From assembly GCA_964610575.1 (NCBI GenBank), contig CAZSYX010000011.1:1-62419 (forward strand): a stretch of DNA of 62,419 nt. Direction: 5' to 3'. This document shows, piece by piece, positions 1 to 11,014 of the stretch. Under the pieces are notes generated by a model. It searched no databases, was not told the origin of the DNA, and was given only the letters and a program-made list of their open reading frames with translations. Position 1 is the first letter of the stretch, and every line of letters begins with the position of its first letter. Source of the stretch: JADJWR01 sp964610575. Its GTDB lineage: Bacteria; Pseudomonadota; Gammaproteobacteria; Burkholderiales; Burkholderiaceae_F. The position numbers and the translations under genes were made by a program.

Positions 1-878
1 GCATCGGCGCGCGCCTCGCCTGGATCGCCGCCGATCTCGACGTCGGTGGTGCCGATGAGCGTGAAATCGCGCTCGAACGGGATCGCGAAGACGATCCGCT
101 TGTCCGGGTTCTGGAAGATGTACGCGTACGGGTGGTCGAAGAGCTTGCGCACGACGATGTGGCTGCCCTTGACCAGCCGCAACTGGCGCACGTGCGGCCA
201 GTCGGCGGCGTCGCGCAGAAACGATGCGGCCCAGGGCCCGGCGGCGTTGACCAGCGCGCGCGACTGCACGCTCAGCCGCTGCCCGTCGTCGGCTTGCAGC
301 CCGGCGCGCCAGAGGCCGCCGTCGCGGCGGATCGAAACGCAGCGGGTGCGCACCAGCACCGTCGCGCCCCTCTCGTAGGCGTCGAGCGCGTTGAGCACGA
401 CCAGTCGCGCATCGTCGACCCAGCCGTCGGAGTACATGATCCCGGCGCGCCAGTGCTCCTTCAGCGGCGTGCCGGCTTCGTGCCGGCGCAGGTCGACGGT
501 CTCCGAGCCCGGCAGGATCTCGCGCCGCGCCAGATGGTCGTACAGGAACAGGCCGATGCGGATCATCCACACCGGCCGCATCGAAGTGTCGTGCGGGATC
601 AGGAAGCGCAGCGGCCAGACGATGTGCGGCGCATTGCGCAGCAGTACCTCGCGCTCGGCGAGCGACTTGCGCACCAGGCCGAACTCGTAGTGCTCCAGAT
701 ACCTCAGCCCGCCGTGCACCAGCTTGGTCGACGACGAGGAGGTGTGCGCGCCGAGGTCGTCCTTTTCCGCCAGCACCACTTTCAGTCCTCGCCCGGCGGC
801 GTCACGCGCGATGCCGACGCCATTGATGCCGCCGCCGATGATCAGCAGATCACATGCCACTTGTTGTTCTTGTTGCAT
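1..878 (-). CDS. glpD: Glycerol-3-phosphate dehydrogenase, N-terminal part (runs off the window)
   Basis: FAD-dependent oxidation of sn-glycerol 3-phosphate to dihydroxyacetone phosphate at the inner membrane, feeding electrons to quinone. The reading frame from the ATG at 878 stays open to the left edge, giving about 292 residues of a protein usually near 500. The start carries the Rossmann FAD motif (LLIIGGGINGVGIARDAAGR, residues 11-30) and then SSSSTKLVHGGLRYLE, a GlpD signature. The fragment ends near LIGTTDVEIGGDPGEA. The stop codon of polA lies 19 bp upstream of its start, on the same strand. The Ugp importer at 29-33 kb would supply the substrate, but the two loci are far apart. Only the missing C-terminus is uncertain. 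Confidence 0.93.
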   Translation of the reverse strand, partial: MQQEQQVACDLLIIGGGINGVGIARDAAGRGLKVVLAEKDDLGAHTSSSSTKLVHGGLRYLEHYEFGLVRKSLAEREVLLRNAPHIVWPLRFLIPHDTSMRPVWMIRIGLFLYDHLARREILPGSETVDLRRHEAGTPLKEHWRAGIMYSDGWVDDARLVVLNALDAYERGATVLVRTRCVSIRRDGGLWRAGLQADDGQRLSVQSRALVNAAGPWAASFLRDAADWPHVRQLRLVKGSHIVVRKLFDHPYAYIFQNPDKRIVFAIPFERDFTLIGTTDVEIGGDPGEARAD

Positions 879-897
879 CGTTCCGTTCAAGGCGCGC

Positions 898-3636
898 CTA
901 GTGCGCCTGCTCCCAGTTCTCGCCGATGCCGACCTCGGCCAGCAACGGCACCTTCAACTGGGCCACCCCGCTCATCAGGGCCGGTACCTGCGCGCGCACG
1001 GTGTCGAGTTCGGCCTGAGGCACCTCGAACACCAGTTCGTCGTGCACCTGCATGATCAGCCGCGTGGCCAGCCGCTCGCGCAGCAGCCAGTCGTGCACGG
1101 CGATCATCGCCAGCTTGATCAGGTCCGCCGCCGTGCCCTGCATCGGCGCGTTGATCGCCGAGCGCTCGGCGCCCGCACGCCGCGGCCCATTGGGCGAGTT
1201 GATCTCGGCCAGCCAGAGCCGGCGGCCGAACACCGTTTCGACGTAGCCCTGCCGCCTGGCCTGCTCGCGCGTGCGCTCCATGTACTTCGCCACCCCGGGG
1301 TAGCGGGTGAAGTAGCGCTCGATGAAGCTGCGCGCGACGTCCTTGTCGATGCCGAGGTTGGAGGCCAGGCCGTAGGCGCTCATGCCGTAGATCAGGCCGA
1401 AGTTGATCACCTTGGCGTAACGACGCTGCTCGCCGCTCACTTCACCGAGCGGCACGCCGAAGACCTCGCTGGCGGTGGCGCGGTGGATGTCCTCGCCGGC
1501 GGCGAAGGCCGACAGCAGCCCTTCGTCGCCGCTGATGTGCGCCATGATGCGCAACTCGACCTGCGAATAGTCGGCCGAGAGGATGCGCGAGCCGGGCGCC
1601 GCGATGAACGCCTCACGGATGCGCCGCCCCTCGGCGGTGCGGATCGGGATGTTCTGCAGGTTCGGCTCGCTGGAGGCGAGCCGCCCGGTCACCGCGATCG
1701 CCTGGCCGTAGCTGGTGTGCACTCGCCCGGTGGCCGGGTCGATGCTGGCGGCGAGCTTGTCGCAGTAGGTCGACTTCAGCTTGGCCAGTCCGCGGTGCTC
1801 GAGCAGCACCTTCGGCAGCGGATAGTCCTCGGCGAGCTTCTCCAGCACTTCCTCGTCGGTCGACGGCGCGCCGCTGGCGGTCTTCTTCGCCACCGGCAGC
1901 TTCAGCACGCCGAACAGGATCTCGCCGATCTGCTTCGGGCTGCCGAGGTTGAACGGCTGGCCGGCCAGCTCCTGCGCCCGCGCCTCGAGCTCTGCCAGCC
2001 GCTTGGCGATCTCCACGCTCTGCGCAGCCAGCTTGTCGCGGTCGATGAGCACGCCGATGCGCTCCATCTCGAACAGGATCTTCGACACCGGCATCTCGAT
2101 CGCTTCGTAGACGTTGCGCAGCTGCGGCAGCTTCTCCAGCCGCGGCCACAGCGCCTGGTGTAGCGCCAGCGTCACCTCGGCATCCTCCGCCGCGTACTCG
2201 GTGGCACGATCGAGCGCCACCTCGTCGAAACCGATCTGGCTCGCGCCCTTGCCGCAGACGTCCTCGTACCTGATCGTGCTGCGGCCGAGGTGCCGCTCGG
2301 CGAGGTCGTCCATGTTGTGGCTGCGGTGCGCCTCGAGCACGTAGCTCTCGAGCATGGTGTCGTGCACGATGCCGGCCAGCCGGACGCCGTGGTTGGCGAA
2401 CACGTGCGCGTCGTACTTCAGGTGCTGGCCGACCTTCTTGTGCTGCTCGCTCTGCAGCCAGGGCTTCAGGCGCTGCAGGGTGGCCTCGAAGGGCAGCTGC
2501 TCCGGCACGCCCGGGTAGCGATGCGCGAGCGGGATGTAGCAGGCCACGTTGCCGTGCTCGCCGGCCACCGCGAGCGAGATGCCGACCAGCTTCGCCGCCA
2601 TCGGGTCGAGCGACGTCGTCTCGGTGTCCAGCGCCACCAGTGGTGCGATGTTGATCCGCGCGATCCACTGCTCCAGCTGCGCGGCCGTGACCACCGTTTC
2701 GTACAGCGGCCGGCCGGCGGCGGCCGGCGCGTCCGGCATCGGTTCCTCTGCGGCAGGCCGCGCCGAGGCCTCCCGCGGCGCGCTGCCCTCGAGGTCCTTC
2801 AGGAAGCTCCTGAACTCCCAGCGCTCGAACAGTTCGCGCAGCCGGGCGTGGTCGGGTGAGCGCACCGCGAGCGCGTCGAAGTGCGGCAGCTGCGCGCCGA
2901 GATCGCCGTCGGTGCGCACGGTCACCAGCTTGCGCGCGGTCGGCAGCCAGTCGAGAGCCGCGCGCAGGTTCTCGCCCACCTTGCCGCCGATCTTCTCGGC
3001 GTCGGCGACGACGGCTGCCAGCGTGCCGTACTCGGCCAGCCACTTGGCGGCCGTCTTCGGCCCCACCTTGTCGACCCCGGGAACGTTGTCGACGCTGTCG
3101 CCGACCAGGGTCAGGAAATCGACGATCTGGTCGGGACGCACGCCGAACTTGGCCAGCACGCCGTCGGCGTCGAGCCGCTCGCCGTTCATGGTGTTGACCA
3201 GCGTGACGTGCTCGTTGACCAGCTGCGCCAGGTCCTTGTCGCCGGTGGAGATCACGGTTCGCACGCCGTGCGCTTCCGCCTCGCGCGCCAGCGTGCCGAT
3301 CACGTCGTCGGCCTCGATGCCTTCGATCTCCAGTAGCGGCCAGCCGAGCGCCCTGGTCGCCTCGTGGATCGGCGCGATCTGCGCCGCCAGGTCGGGCGGC
3401 ATCGGCGGCCGCTGCGCCTTGTACTGCGGATAGATGTCGTCGCGGAAGGTCTTGCCCTTGGCGTCGAACACGCAGGCGCAGTAGTCGTGCGGCACCTGCG
3501 CGCGCAGCGTGCGCAGCATGCCGATGAAGCCGCGCAGCGCACCCGTCGGTTCGCCTTCGGCCGTACGGAGGTCCGGCAGCGCGTGGAAAGCGCGGTATAA
3601 GTAACTGGAGCCGTCGACGAGCAGCAGCGTCTTCAA
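898..3636 (-). CDS. polA: DNA polymerase I
   Basis: Repair and Okazaki-fragment polymerase with all three activities. Residues 1-300 are the 5'-3' exonuclease. The 3'-5' exonuclease keeps its acidic residues (DTET in exo I, LKYDAH in exo II, YAAEDAE in exo III), so proofreading should be active. The polymerase has motif A SADYSQVELRI, motif B around KVINFGLIYG and motif C MQVHDELVFE close to the C-terminus. I chose the TTG at 3636, giving 912 aa and the family-like start KTLLLVDGSSYLYRAFH. The in-frame ATG at 3735 would add 33 unconserved residues and run into the divergent gene. No strong Shine-Dalgarno is seen before the TTG, so the exact start is uncertain. Confidence 0.95.
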   Translation of the reverse strand: MKTLLLVDGSSYLYRAFHALPDLRTAEGEPTGALRGFIGMLRTLRAQVPHDYCACVFDAKGKTFRDDIYPQYKAQRPPMPPDLAAQIAPIHEATRALGWPLLEIEGIEADDVIGTLAREAEAHGVRTVISTGDKDLAQLVNEHVTLVNTMNGERLDADGVLAKFGVRPDQIVDFLTLVGDSVDNVPGVDKVGPKTAAKWLAEYGTLAAVVADAEKIGGKVGENLRAALDWLPTARKLVTVRTDGDLGAQLPHFDALAVRSPDHARLRELFERWEFRSFLKDLEGSAPREASARPAAEEPMPDAPAAAGRPLYETVVTAAQLEQWIARINIAPLVALDTETTSLDPMAAKLVGISLAVAGEHGNVACYIPLAHRYPGVPEQLPFEATLQRLKPWLQSEQHKKVGQHLKYDAHVFANHGVRLAGIVHDTMLESYVLEAHRSHNMDDLAERHLGRSTIRYEDVCGKGASQIGFDEVALDRATEYAAEDAEVTLALHQALWPRLEKLPQLRNVYEAIEMPVSKILFEMERIGVLIDRDKLAAQSVEIAKRLAELEARAQELAGQPFNLGSPKQIGEILFGVLKLPVAKKTASGAPSTDEEVLEKLAEDYPLPKVLLEHRGLAKLKSTYCDKLAASIDPATGRVHTSYGQAIAVTGRLASSEPNLQNIPIRTAEGRRIREAFIAAPGSRILSADYSQVELRIMAHISGDEGLLSAFAAGEDIHRATASEVFGVPLGEVSGEQRRYAKVINFGLIYGMSAYGLASNLGIDKDVARSFIERYFTRYPGVAKYMERTREQARRQGYVETVFGRRLWLAEINSPNGPRRAGAERSAINAPMQGTAADLIKLAMIAVHDWLLRERLATRLIMQVHDELVFEVPQAELDTVRAQVPALMSGVAQLKVPLLAEVGIGENWEQAH

Positions 3637-3650
3637 GGAGGTACCCGGCA

Positions 3651-4543
3651 GTGCTTGATCGTCAGAAGAACATTCCCCCGCTGCGTGCGGTGACGATGCC
3701 CGACCGCGCCACCAGCCAGAAGGCGCGCGAATCATGGCATCTGTGGGGGATTATCTCGGAGTTCGTCGAGTCCGCCGAGCGGCTGTCCGAGATCCGGCCG
3801 GCGGTGTCGATCTTCGGCAGCGCNNNNNNNNNNNNNNNNNNNNNNNNNNNNNNNNNNNNNNNNNNNNNNNNNNNNNNNNNNNNNNNNNNNNNNNNNNNNN
3901 NNNNNNNNNNNNNNNNNNNNNNNAGTCCGCCGAGCGGCTGTCCGAGATCCGGCCGGCGGTGTCGATCTTCGGCAGCGCGCGATTGAAGGAAGATTCGCCG
4001 GTCTACCAGCAGGCGATGCGCATCGCCCGCAAGCTGTCGGACGCCGGCTTCGCGGTGATCAGCGGCGGCGGGCCGGGCGTGATGGAGGCGGCCAACCGCG
4101 GCGCCTTCGATGGCCGCTCGCCGTCGGTGGGACTGAACATCGAGCTGCCGTTCGAGCAGCACGGCAACGCCTACCAGGACATTTCGCTGCGCTTCCGCCA
4201 CTTCTTCGCCCGCAAGGTGGCCTTCGTCAAGTACGCGGCGGCCTACGTGGTGATGCCCGGCGGCTTTGGCACGCTCGACGAACTGTTCGAGGCGCTGACC
4301 CTGATCCAGACCGGCAAGGGCCGCAGCATTCCGATCGTGCTGGTCGGCAACGGCTTCTGGGGCGGACTGCTCGGCTGGATGAAGGACACGCTGGTCGCGC
4401 GCGGCATGATCGCCGCCGCCGACATCGACCTGATGAAAGCCGTCGACGACGACGACGCTGTGGTCGATGCGATCTTCGACTTCTACGAGGCGCGCGGCTT
4501 CGCGCAGAGCGCCACCGAGCGGGAACTCATGCTGTACCTCTGA
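3651..4543 (+). CDS. LOG-family (TIGR00730) nucleotide-binding protein, split by an assembly gap
   Basis: Rossmann-fold lysine-decarboxylase-like protein. Many relatives are cytokinin-riboside 5'-monophosphate phosphoribohydrolases. Key motifs are SGGGPGVMEAANRG and PGGFGTLDE, the family active-site signature. The frame starts at GTG 3651 with a strong AAGGAGG at 3635-3641, and runs to 3823 before 100 Ns. It resumes after the gap in a different nominal frame. The 55 bp on each side of the Ns are identical. Removing one copy plus the Ns (155 bp) restores one continuous frame of about 245 aa, so the real gene is intact. A later ATG at 3696 is a possible alternative start. The gene is divergent from polA, with 14 bp between the two start codons. 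Confidence 0.88.
3769..3978. repeat. Scaffold gap of 100 N flanked by an identical 55-bp direct repeat
   Basis: Bases 3769-3823 and 3924-3978 are identical over 55 bp, and 3824-3923 is exactly 100 N. This is the signature of two contigs whose ends overlap by 55 bp, as de Bruijn assemblers leave behind, joined by a scaffolder with a default gap instead of being merged. It is an assembly artefact, not a biological repeat. Confidence 0.92.
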
Positions 4544-4575
4544 GTATCCGGCGCCGGCTTACAATTGATTCCTCT

Positions 4576-4944
4576 ATGACCGGCCGGAAAACGATCCTGC
4601 TCGCTGCACTGGCGGTGACACCGCTGGCGTGGGCGCAACCTGCGCCCCCGGCCCTGAAAGACGCGCCGCCGTCGCCGCCCGCAGCGCAGGCCGCGCCGGC
4701 CCCGACGGCTGCGCCCGCCCCGGCGGAGGCACCGGCCAAGCCGCCACCATCCGACCTGTCGGACCTGCTGCGGACACGGATCGAGCAGGTCAAGCGGGGC
4801 AACCGGGTCAGCGAGGTGCGCGTCACCGGCGTCGGCGGCGAAGTGCGCTACACGATGGACGTCCGCGACGGCCGCGTGCCGGAGCCGACGCAGGGCCCCG
4901 GCACCGGCCTGTCGACACCCAACTTCCTGAAGATCGAGTTCTGA
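4576..4944 (+). CDS. Small exported protein, DUF2782-like
   Basis: 122 aa. An N-terminal signal peptide (TGRKTILLAALAVTPLAWA, cleavage predicted before QPAP) is followed by about 40 residues of Pro/Ala-rich linker. A compact C-terminal domain contains EVRVTGVGGEVRYTMDVRDG and ends in LKIEF. Position between polA and thrB, together with the pattern of a short exported protein ending in a beta-rich domain, matches the DUF2782 proteins of Betaproteobacteria. The match is by eye. No function is known for that family. It starts 32 bp after the LOG gene and could be cotranscribed with it and with thrB 97 bp downstream. Confidence 0.72.
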   Translation: MTGRKTILLAALAVTPLAWAQPAPPALKDAPPSPPAAQAAPAPTAAPAPAEAPAKPPPSDLSDLLRTRIEQVKRGNRVSEVRVTGVGGEVRYTMDVRDGRVPEPTQGPGTGLSTPNFLKIEF

Positions 4945-5041
4945 TTTCGGCCGATGAACATCGGACGCGGACTCGCGAGGCAGCTTCGTGCCCGCGCAAC
5001 TTGCAGCGCCCGGGCGCGGCTGACGCAGGCTCATCGCTGAC

Positions 5042-6022
5042 ATGGCCGTCTTCACTGCGCTGACCGACGCCGAAGTCGAGCGGCTTCTGCAGCAGTACTC
5101 GCTCGGCCACCTGCGCGAGCTGAAGGGCATCCCCGCCGGCATCGAGAACAGCAACTTCTTCCTCACCACCAGCGCCGGCGAGTTCGTGCTGACGGTGTTC
5201 GAGCGGCTCACCTTCGCGCAACTGCCCTTCTATCTGGAGCTGATGCAGCACCTGGCGCGGCGCGGCCTGCCGGTGCCGTCGCCGCGCGAGACGCGGGTCG
5301 GCCGGCTGATGGCCGAGGCGCGCGGCAAGCCGGTGGCCATCGTCGATCGGCTGCCCGGCCGCTGGGTCGAGGCGCCCACACCTGCGCAGTGCGCGACCAT
5401 GGGCGCCCTGCTCGCGCGCATGCACCTGGCGGCGAGCGATTTACCGCGCTTCCAGCCCAATCTGCGCGGCATCGGCTGGTGGAAGGATGTGCTGGTACGC
5501 CTCGAGCAGAAGGTCACGGACGACGTCTTTCACGAGCTGGCCGAGGAAGTGATCTTCCAGGACAGCTTCTTCCGCAGTCCTGCCTTCGAGCAGTTGCCGA
5601 GCGGACCGATTCACGCCGACCTGTTCCGCGACAACGTGCTGTGGGACGGCGAGCGCATCGGCGGCGTGATCGACTTCTACTTCGCCGGCTGCAGCCTGTG
5701 GCTGTACGACCTCGCGGTCACCGTCAATGACTGGTGCGTCGACCTCGCCACGGCGAAATTCGATCCGGCTCGCGCGCAGGCGCTGCTCGATGCCTACCAC
5801 GAGGTGCGGCCGCTGACCGATCTGGAGCACGACTGCTGGCGTACCGCGCTGCGCGCCGCGGCGTTGCGCTTCTGGATCTCGCGCCTGTACGACCTTCACC
5901 TGCCGCGCGAGGCGCACACGCTGACGCCGCACGACCCGACCCGCTTCGAGATCACGCTGCGCCAGCGCAAGGCCGACGCGATCCTGCCCTGGCCGCAGCA
6001 ATCGAGGCGTGCCGCCTCATAG
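5042..6022 (+). CDS. thrB: Homoserine kinase, type II (APH/choline-kinase fold)
   Basis: Phosphorylates L-homoserine with ATP to O-phosphohomoserine, the step before threonine synthase. The 326-aa protein starts MAVFTALTDAEVERLLQQY, typical of the proteobacterial kinase-fold enzyme and not of the GHMP type. GIENSNFFLTT is the nucleotide-binding loop. HADLFRDNVLW is the catalytic loop, with its Asp base and Asn ligand. GVIDFYFA holds the Mg-binding Asp. Its position beside polA and a DUF2782-like gene is a common betaproteobacterial order. Confidence 0.93.
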   Translation: MAVFTALTDAEVERLLQQYSLGHLRELKGIPAGIENSNFFLTTSAGEFVLTVFERLTFAQLPFYLELMQHLARRGLPVPSPRETRVGRLMAEARGKPVAIVDRLPGRWVEAPTPAQCATMGALLARMHLAASDLPRFQPNLRGIGWWKDVLVRLEQKVTDDVFHELAEEVIFQDSFFRSPAFEQLPSGPIHADLFRDNVLWDGERIGGVIDFYFAGCSLWLYDLAVTVNDWCVDLATAKFDPARAQALLDAYHEVRPLTDLEHDCWRTALRAAALRFWISRLYDLHLPREAHTLTPHDPTRFEITLRQRKADAILPWPQQSRRAAS

Positions 6023-6031
6023 AATCGCCGC

Positions 6032-6787
6032 ATGCAGATCAACATCCTGCCGGCCAGCGCCGGGTTCACCTGGCTGCGTGAGGGCATGCGGCTGTTCGGC
6101 CGCCAGCCGATCGGGCTGCCGGCGATGGTCGTGCTGTACCTGATGATGCTGATCGCGCCGGCGCTGCTGCCGATCATCGGCATCGCGATCTCCGGCGTGC
6201 TGGCGCCCTTCGCCTCGGTCGGCCTGCTCGGCGCCTGCCGCGACGTCGCCGAGGGCCGGATGCCGACGCCGCTGGCATTCGCACAGCCGTTCCGCGCGAC
6301 GCCCGCCCGCACGCAGATGCTGCGCCTGGGCATCATCAATGCCATCCTGCTGCTGATCGTGGCCACGCTCGCCGCGCTGCTCACGCCCGAGCTGCCCGCC
6401 GGCGAGGCGCCGCCGTCGCTGCAGGACATGCCGCTGCTTTCGCTGCTGGTGCAGCTGCTGCTTTACATGCCGGTGATGGCGCTGATGTGGTTCGCCCCGG
6501 TGCTCACCGGCTGGCATGGCATCGCGCCGGCCAAGTCGATGTTCGGCAGCGTCGTTGCCTGCTGGCGCAACATGGGCGCGATGCTGGTCTTCGGGCTGGC
6601 CGCCGGCGTGCTGACGCTCGGCGTCAGCGTGGCGGCGGTGATGCTGCTGACTTCCCTTATCACTTCTCGCGAAGTGCTGTCGATCGTGATGGCGCCGCTC
6701 GCGCTGGTCCTGATGACCATCGTGCAGGCGAGCCTGTATCCGATGTACCGATCGGTGTTCGTCGACACCGCCCACGCGGCGGCCTGA
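6032..6787 (+). CDS. BPSS1780-family integral membrane protein
   Basis: 251 aa, starting 9 bp after the thrB stop and so probably in the same transcript. Five or more hydrophobic segments are visible: near residues 30-65, 108-125, 145-165, 185-210 and 215-235. The N-terminus reads INILPASAGFTWLREGMRLFGRQP, the conserved opening of this family, which is found mainly in Burkholderiales. No enzymatic motif is seen and the family has no established function. Confidence 0.82.
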   Translation: MQINILPASAGFTWLREGMRLFGRQPIGLPAMVVLYLMMLIAPALLPIIGIAISGVLAPFASVGLLGACRDVAEGRMPTPLAFAQPFRATPARTQMLRLGIINAILLLIVATLAALLTPELPAGEAPPSLQDMPLLSLLVQLLLYMPVMALMWFAPVLTGWHGIAPAKSMFGSVVACWRNMGAMLVFGLAAGVLTLGVSVAAVMLLTSLITSREVLSIVMAPLALVLMTIVQASLYPMYRSVFVDTAHAAA

Positions 6788-6791
6788 CCGG

Positions 6792-9002
<2,211 letters not shown>

Positions 9003-9182
9003 GAGAGGAAGTCCGGGCAGGTAGGCAGCGTTCGATTCTAGGCGAGCACGCACTTCACCGTTCGGACGATAGCCAGTCGCCGCTCGATCACCTACCGTCG
9101 GTAACGACCTGTTTCCGCGCTTGCATGCGCCGCGGTCGTTCCTGCAGCATCGTTCTTGCCGCCTCTGTCCTGCGAGGTTCCG

Positions 9183-11006
9183 ATGAACAGCGATATCGTC
9201 GACGCCCCGCCGCCCGCAGACGCAGCGGCGCCGGACGACACCAAGCCACTGCCCGCCGCGCCACTGTCCGACGCGCCACCGCCGTCGGCCGCGCTCATGC
9301 TGGCCGCGCTCGGCTCCGCTGCCCTCGCGGCCTGCGGCGGCGGAGGCGAGGCGTCGATCTCCGCGCCCACGCCGCTGCCGGCGCCCGCCCCGGCACCTGC
9401 CCCTTCACCGGCGCCGGCACCTTCACCGGCGCCGGCACCCGCGCCCTCGGTGACAGCGCCCGAGGCAGTGCGCTTCCTCGCGCAGGCGAGCTTCGGCGCC
9501 ACCGAGGCGTCGATCGACGAGGTGATCGCCAAGGGCTACGGCGGCTGGATCGACGCGCAGCTGTCGATCCCGCAGGCGCTTCATCGCGCAACCGTCGAGT
9601 CGGGGATCGACCCCGCGGAGACCAACCAGGGCGTCTACCGCGATCTGGTGCTCGACAGCTTCTGGAGCCAGGCCATCGCCGGCGCCGACCAGCTGCGGCA
9701 GCGCCTGGCGTTCGCCCTGTCGGAGATCTTCGTCGTCTCGCAGGCGGCCTCCGCCGTCAACCAGCGGCCGCGCGGACTCGCCGACTACCTCGACATGCTC
9801 GGCCGCGAGGGCCTCGGCAGCTTCCGCACGCTGCTCGAACGCGTCAGCCTGCACCCAATCATGGGGCTGTACCTTTCGCACCTGCGCAACCAGAAGGAGG
9901 ATCCGGCCACCGGACGGGTGCCGGACGAGAACTACGCACGCGAGGTGATGCAGCTGTTCACCATCGGCCTGTACCAGCTCGAGGCCGACGGCAGCGTCAA
10001 GCTCGACGGCAACGGCAGGCCGCTGCCCACCTACGGCAACGACGACGTGATGGGACTGGCGCGGGTGTTCACCGGCTTCTCCTGGGCCGGACCCGACACC
10101 TCCAACCAGCGCTTCTTCGGCGGCGCCGCCGACCCCGACCGCGACGTGAAGCCCATGCAGGGGTATCCGCAGTATCACTCGACCGCGGAGAAGCGGTTCC
10201 TCGGCGTCACGATCCCCGCCGGCACCGGCCCGGCCGAGAGCCTGCGCATCGCCCTCGACACGCTGGCCGCCCATCCGAACGTGGGGCCGTTCTTCGGCCG
10301 CCAGCTGATCCAGCGGCTGGTCACCAGCAACCCCTCGCCCGCCTACCTCCGCCGGGTCGCCGGCGTGTTCAACGACAACGGGCGCGGCGTACGCGGCGAC
10401 CTGAAGGCGGTGCTGCGGGCGGTGCTGCTCGACCAGGAGTCGCGCGGTGCCGGCGGCAAAGCCGACCCGGCCTTCGGCAAGCTGCGCGAGCCGGTACTGC
10501 GGCTGTCGGCCTGGGCGCGGGCGTTCAAGGCGACTTCCGTCAGCGGCGGCTACCGCATCCGTGACACCTCGGATCCGTCGACGCGCTTGGGGCAGACGCC
10601 GCTCAGATCCAGTTCGGTGTTCAACTTCTTCCGGCCCGGCTACGTGCCGCCGAACACGACAATCGCCGCCGCCGGCCTGGTCGCGCCCGAGTTCCAGATC
10701 ACCGGCGAGACCTCGGTGGCGGGCTACCTCAACTACGTGCGCAACGTCATCAGCAACGGCGCCGGCGCCAGCAGCGACGTGCGCAGCGCGTATGCCGACG
10801 AGATTGCGCTCGCCGGCGATCCGCAGCGGCTGGTCGATCGCGTCGACCTGCTGCTCACCGGCAGCCGGCTCGCCCCCGCGACACGCACGGCGATCCGCGA
10901 CGCCGTGGCGGCGATTCCGGCAACCGCCAGCAACGCCACCGCCAACCGCGCCCGGCTGGCGGTCTTCCTGGTGATGGCCTCGCCCGAGTTCATCGTGTTG
11001 AGCTGA
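9183..11006 (+). CDS. Exported DUF1800 domain protein
   Basis: About 607 aa from ATG 9183, which has a GAGG about 7 nt upstream. A hydrophobic stretch ending in LAACGGGG resembles a lipoprotein signal, but it sits unusually far in, near residue 50. A Pro/Ala/Ser linker encoded by an 18-bp tandem repeat follows. The DUF1800 domain starts at APEAVRFLAQASFGAT and includes NYAREVMQLFTIGLY and FFGRQLIQRLV. DUF1800 genes are regularly paired with DUF1501 genes, as here (8 bp spacing). The pair is thought to act at the cell surface, but the reaction is unknown. Confidence 0.86.
   Translation: MNSDIVDAPPPADAAAPDDTKPLPAAPLSDAPPPSAALMLAALGSAALAACGGGGEASISAPTPLPAPAPAPAPSPAPAPSPAPAPAPSVTAPEAVRFLAQASFGATEASIDEVIAKGYGGWIDAQLSIPQALHRATVESGIDPAETNQGVYRDLVLDSFWSQAIAGADQLRQRLAFALSEIFVVSQAASAVNQRPRGLADYLDMLGREGLGSFRTLLERVSLHPIMGLYLSHLRNQKEDPATGRVPDENYAREVMQLFTIGLYQLEADGSVKLDGNGRPLPTYGNDDVMGLARVFTGFSWAGPDTSNQRFFGGAADPDRDVKPMQGYPQYHSTAEKRFLGVTIPAGTGPAESLRIALDTLAAHPNVGPFFGRQLIQRLVTSNPSPAYLRRVAGVFNDNGRGVRGDLKAVLRAVLLDQESRGAGGKADPAFGKLREPVLRLSAWARAFKATSVSGGYRIRDTSDPSTRLGQTPLRSSSVFNFFRPGYVPPNTTIAAAGLVAPEFQITGETSVAGYLNYVRNVISNGAGASSDVRSAYADEIALAGDPQRLVDRVDLLLTGSRLAPATRTAIRDAVAAIPATASNATANRARLAVFLVMASPEFIVLS
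9402..9437 (+). repeat. Two tandem 18-bp repeats coding a Pro/Ala/Ser linker
   Basis: The unit ccttcaccggcgccggca occurs twice back to back (9402-9419 and 9420-9437) inside the DUF1800 gene. Each copy encodes PSPAPA-type residues. Copy number could vary by slippage without breaking the frame. Confidence 0.85.
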
Positions 11007-11014
11007 GGTTTCCG

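Noticed and set aside
724..2163. Long open frame opposite polA
   Set aside because: Antisense shadow. In this GC-rich DNA the complement of a real gene is often open; its translation is His/Arg/Leu-rich with no motif, while the polA strand has all polymerase motifs.
9402..9437. Short tandem repeats as a CRISPR-like array
   Set aside because: Only two contiguous units without spacers, inside a coding linker. No CRISPR array was seen anywhere in the window.
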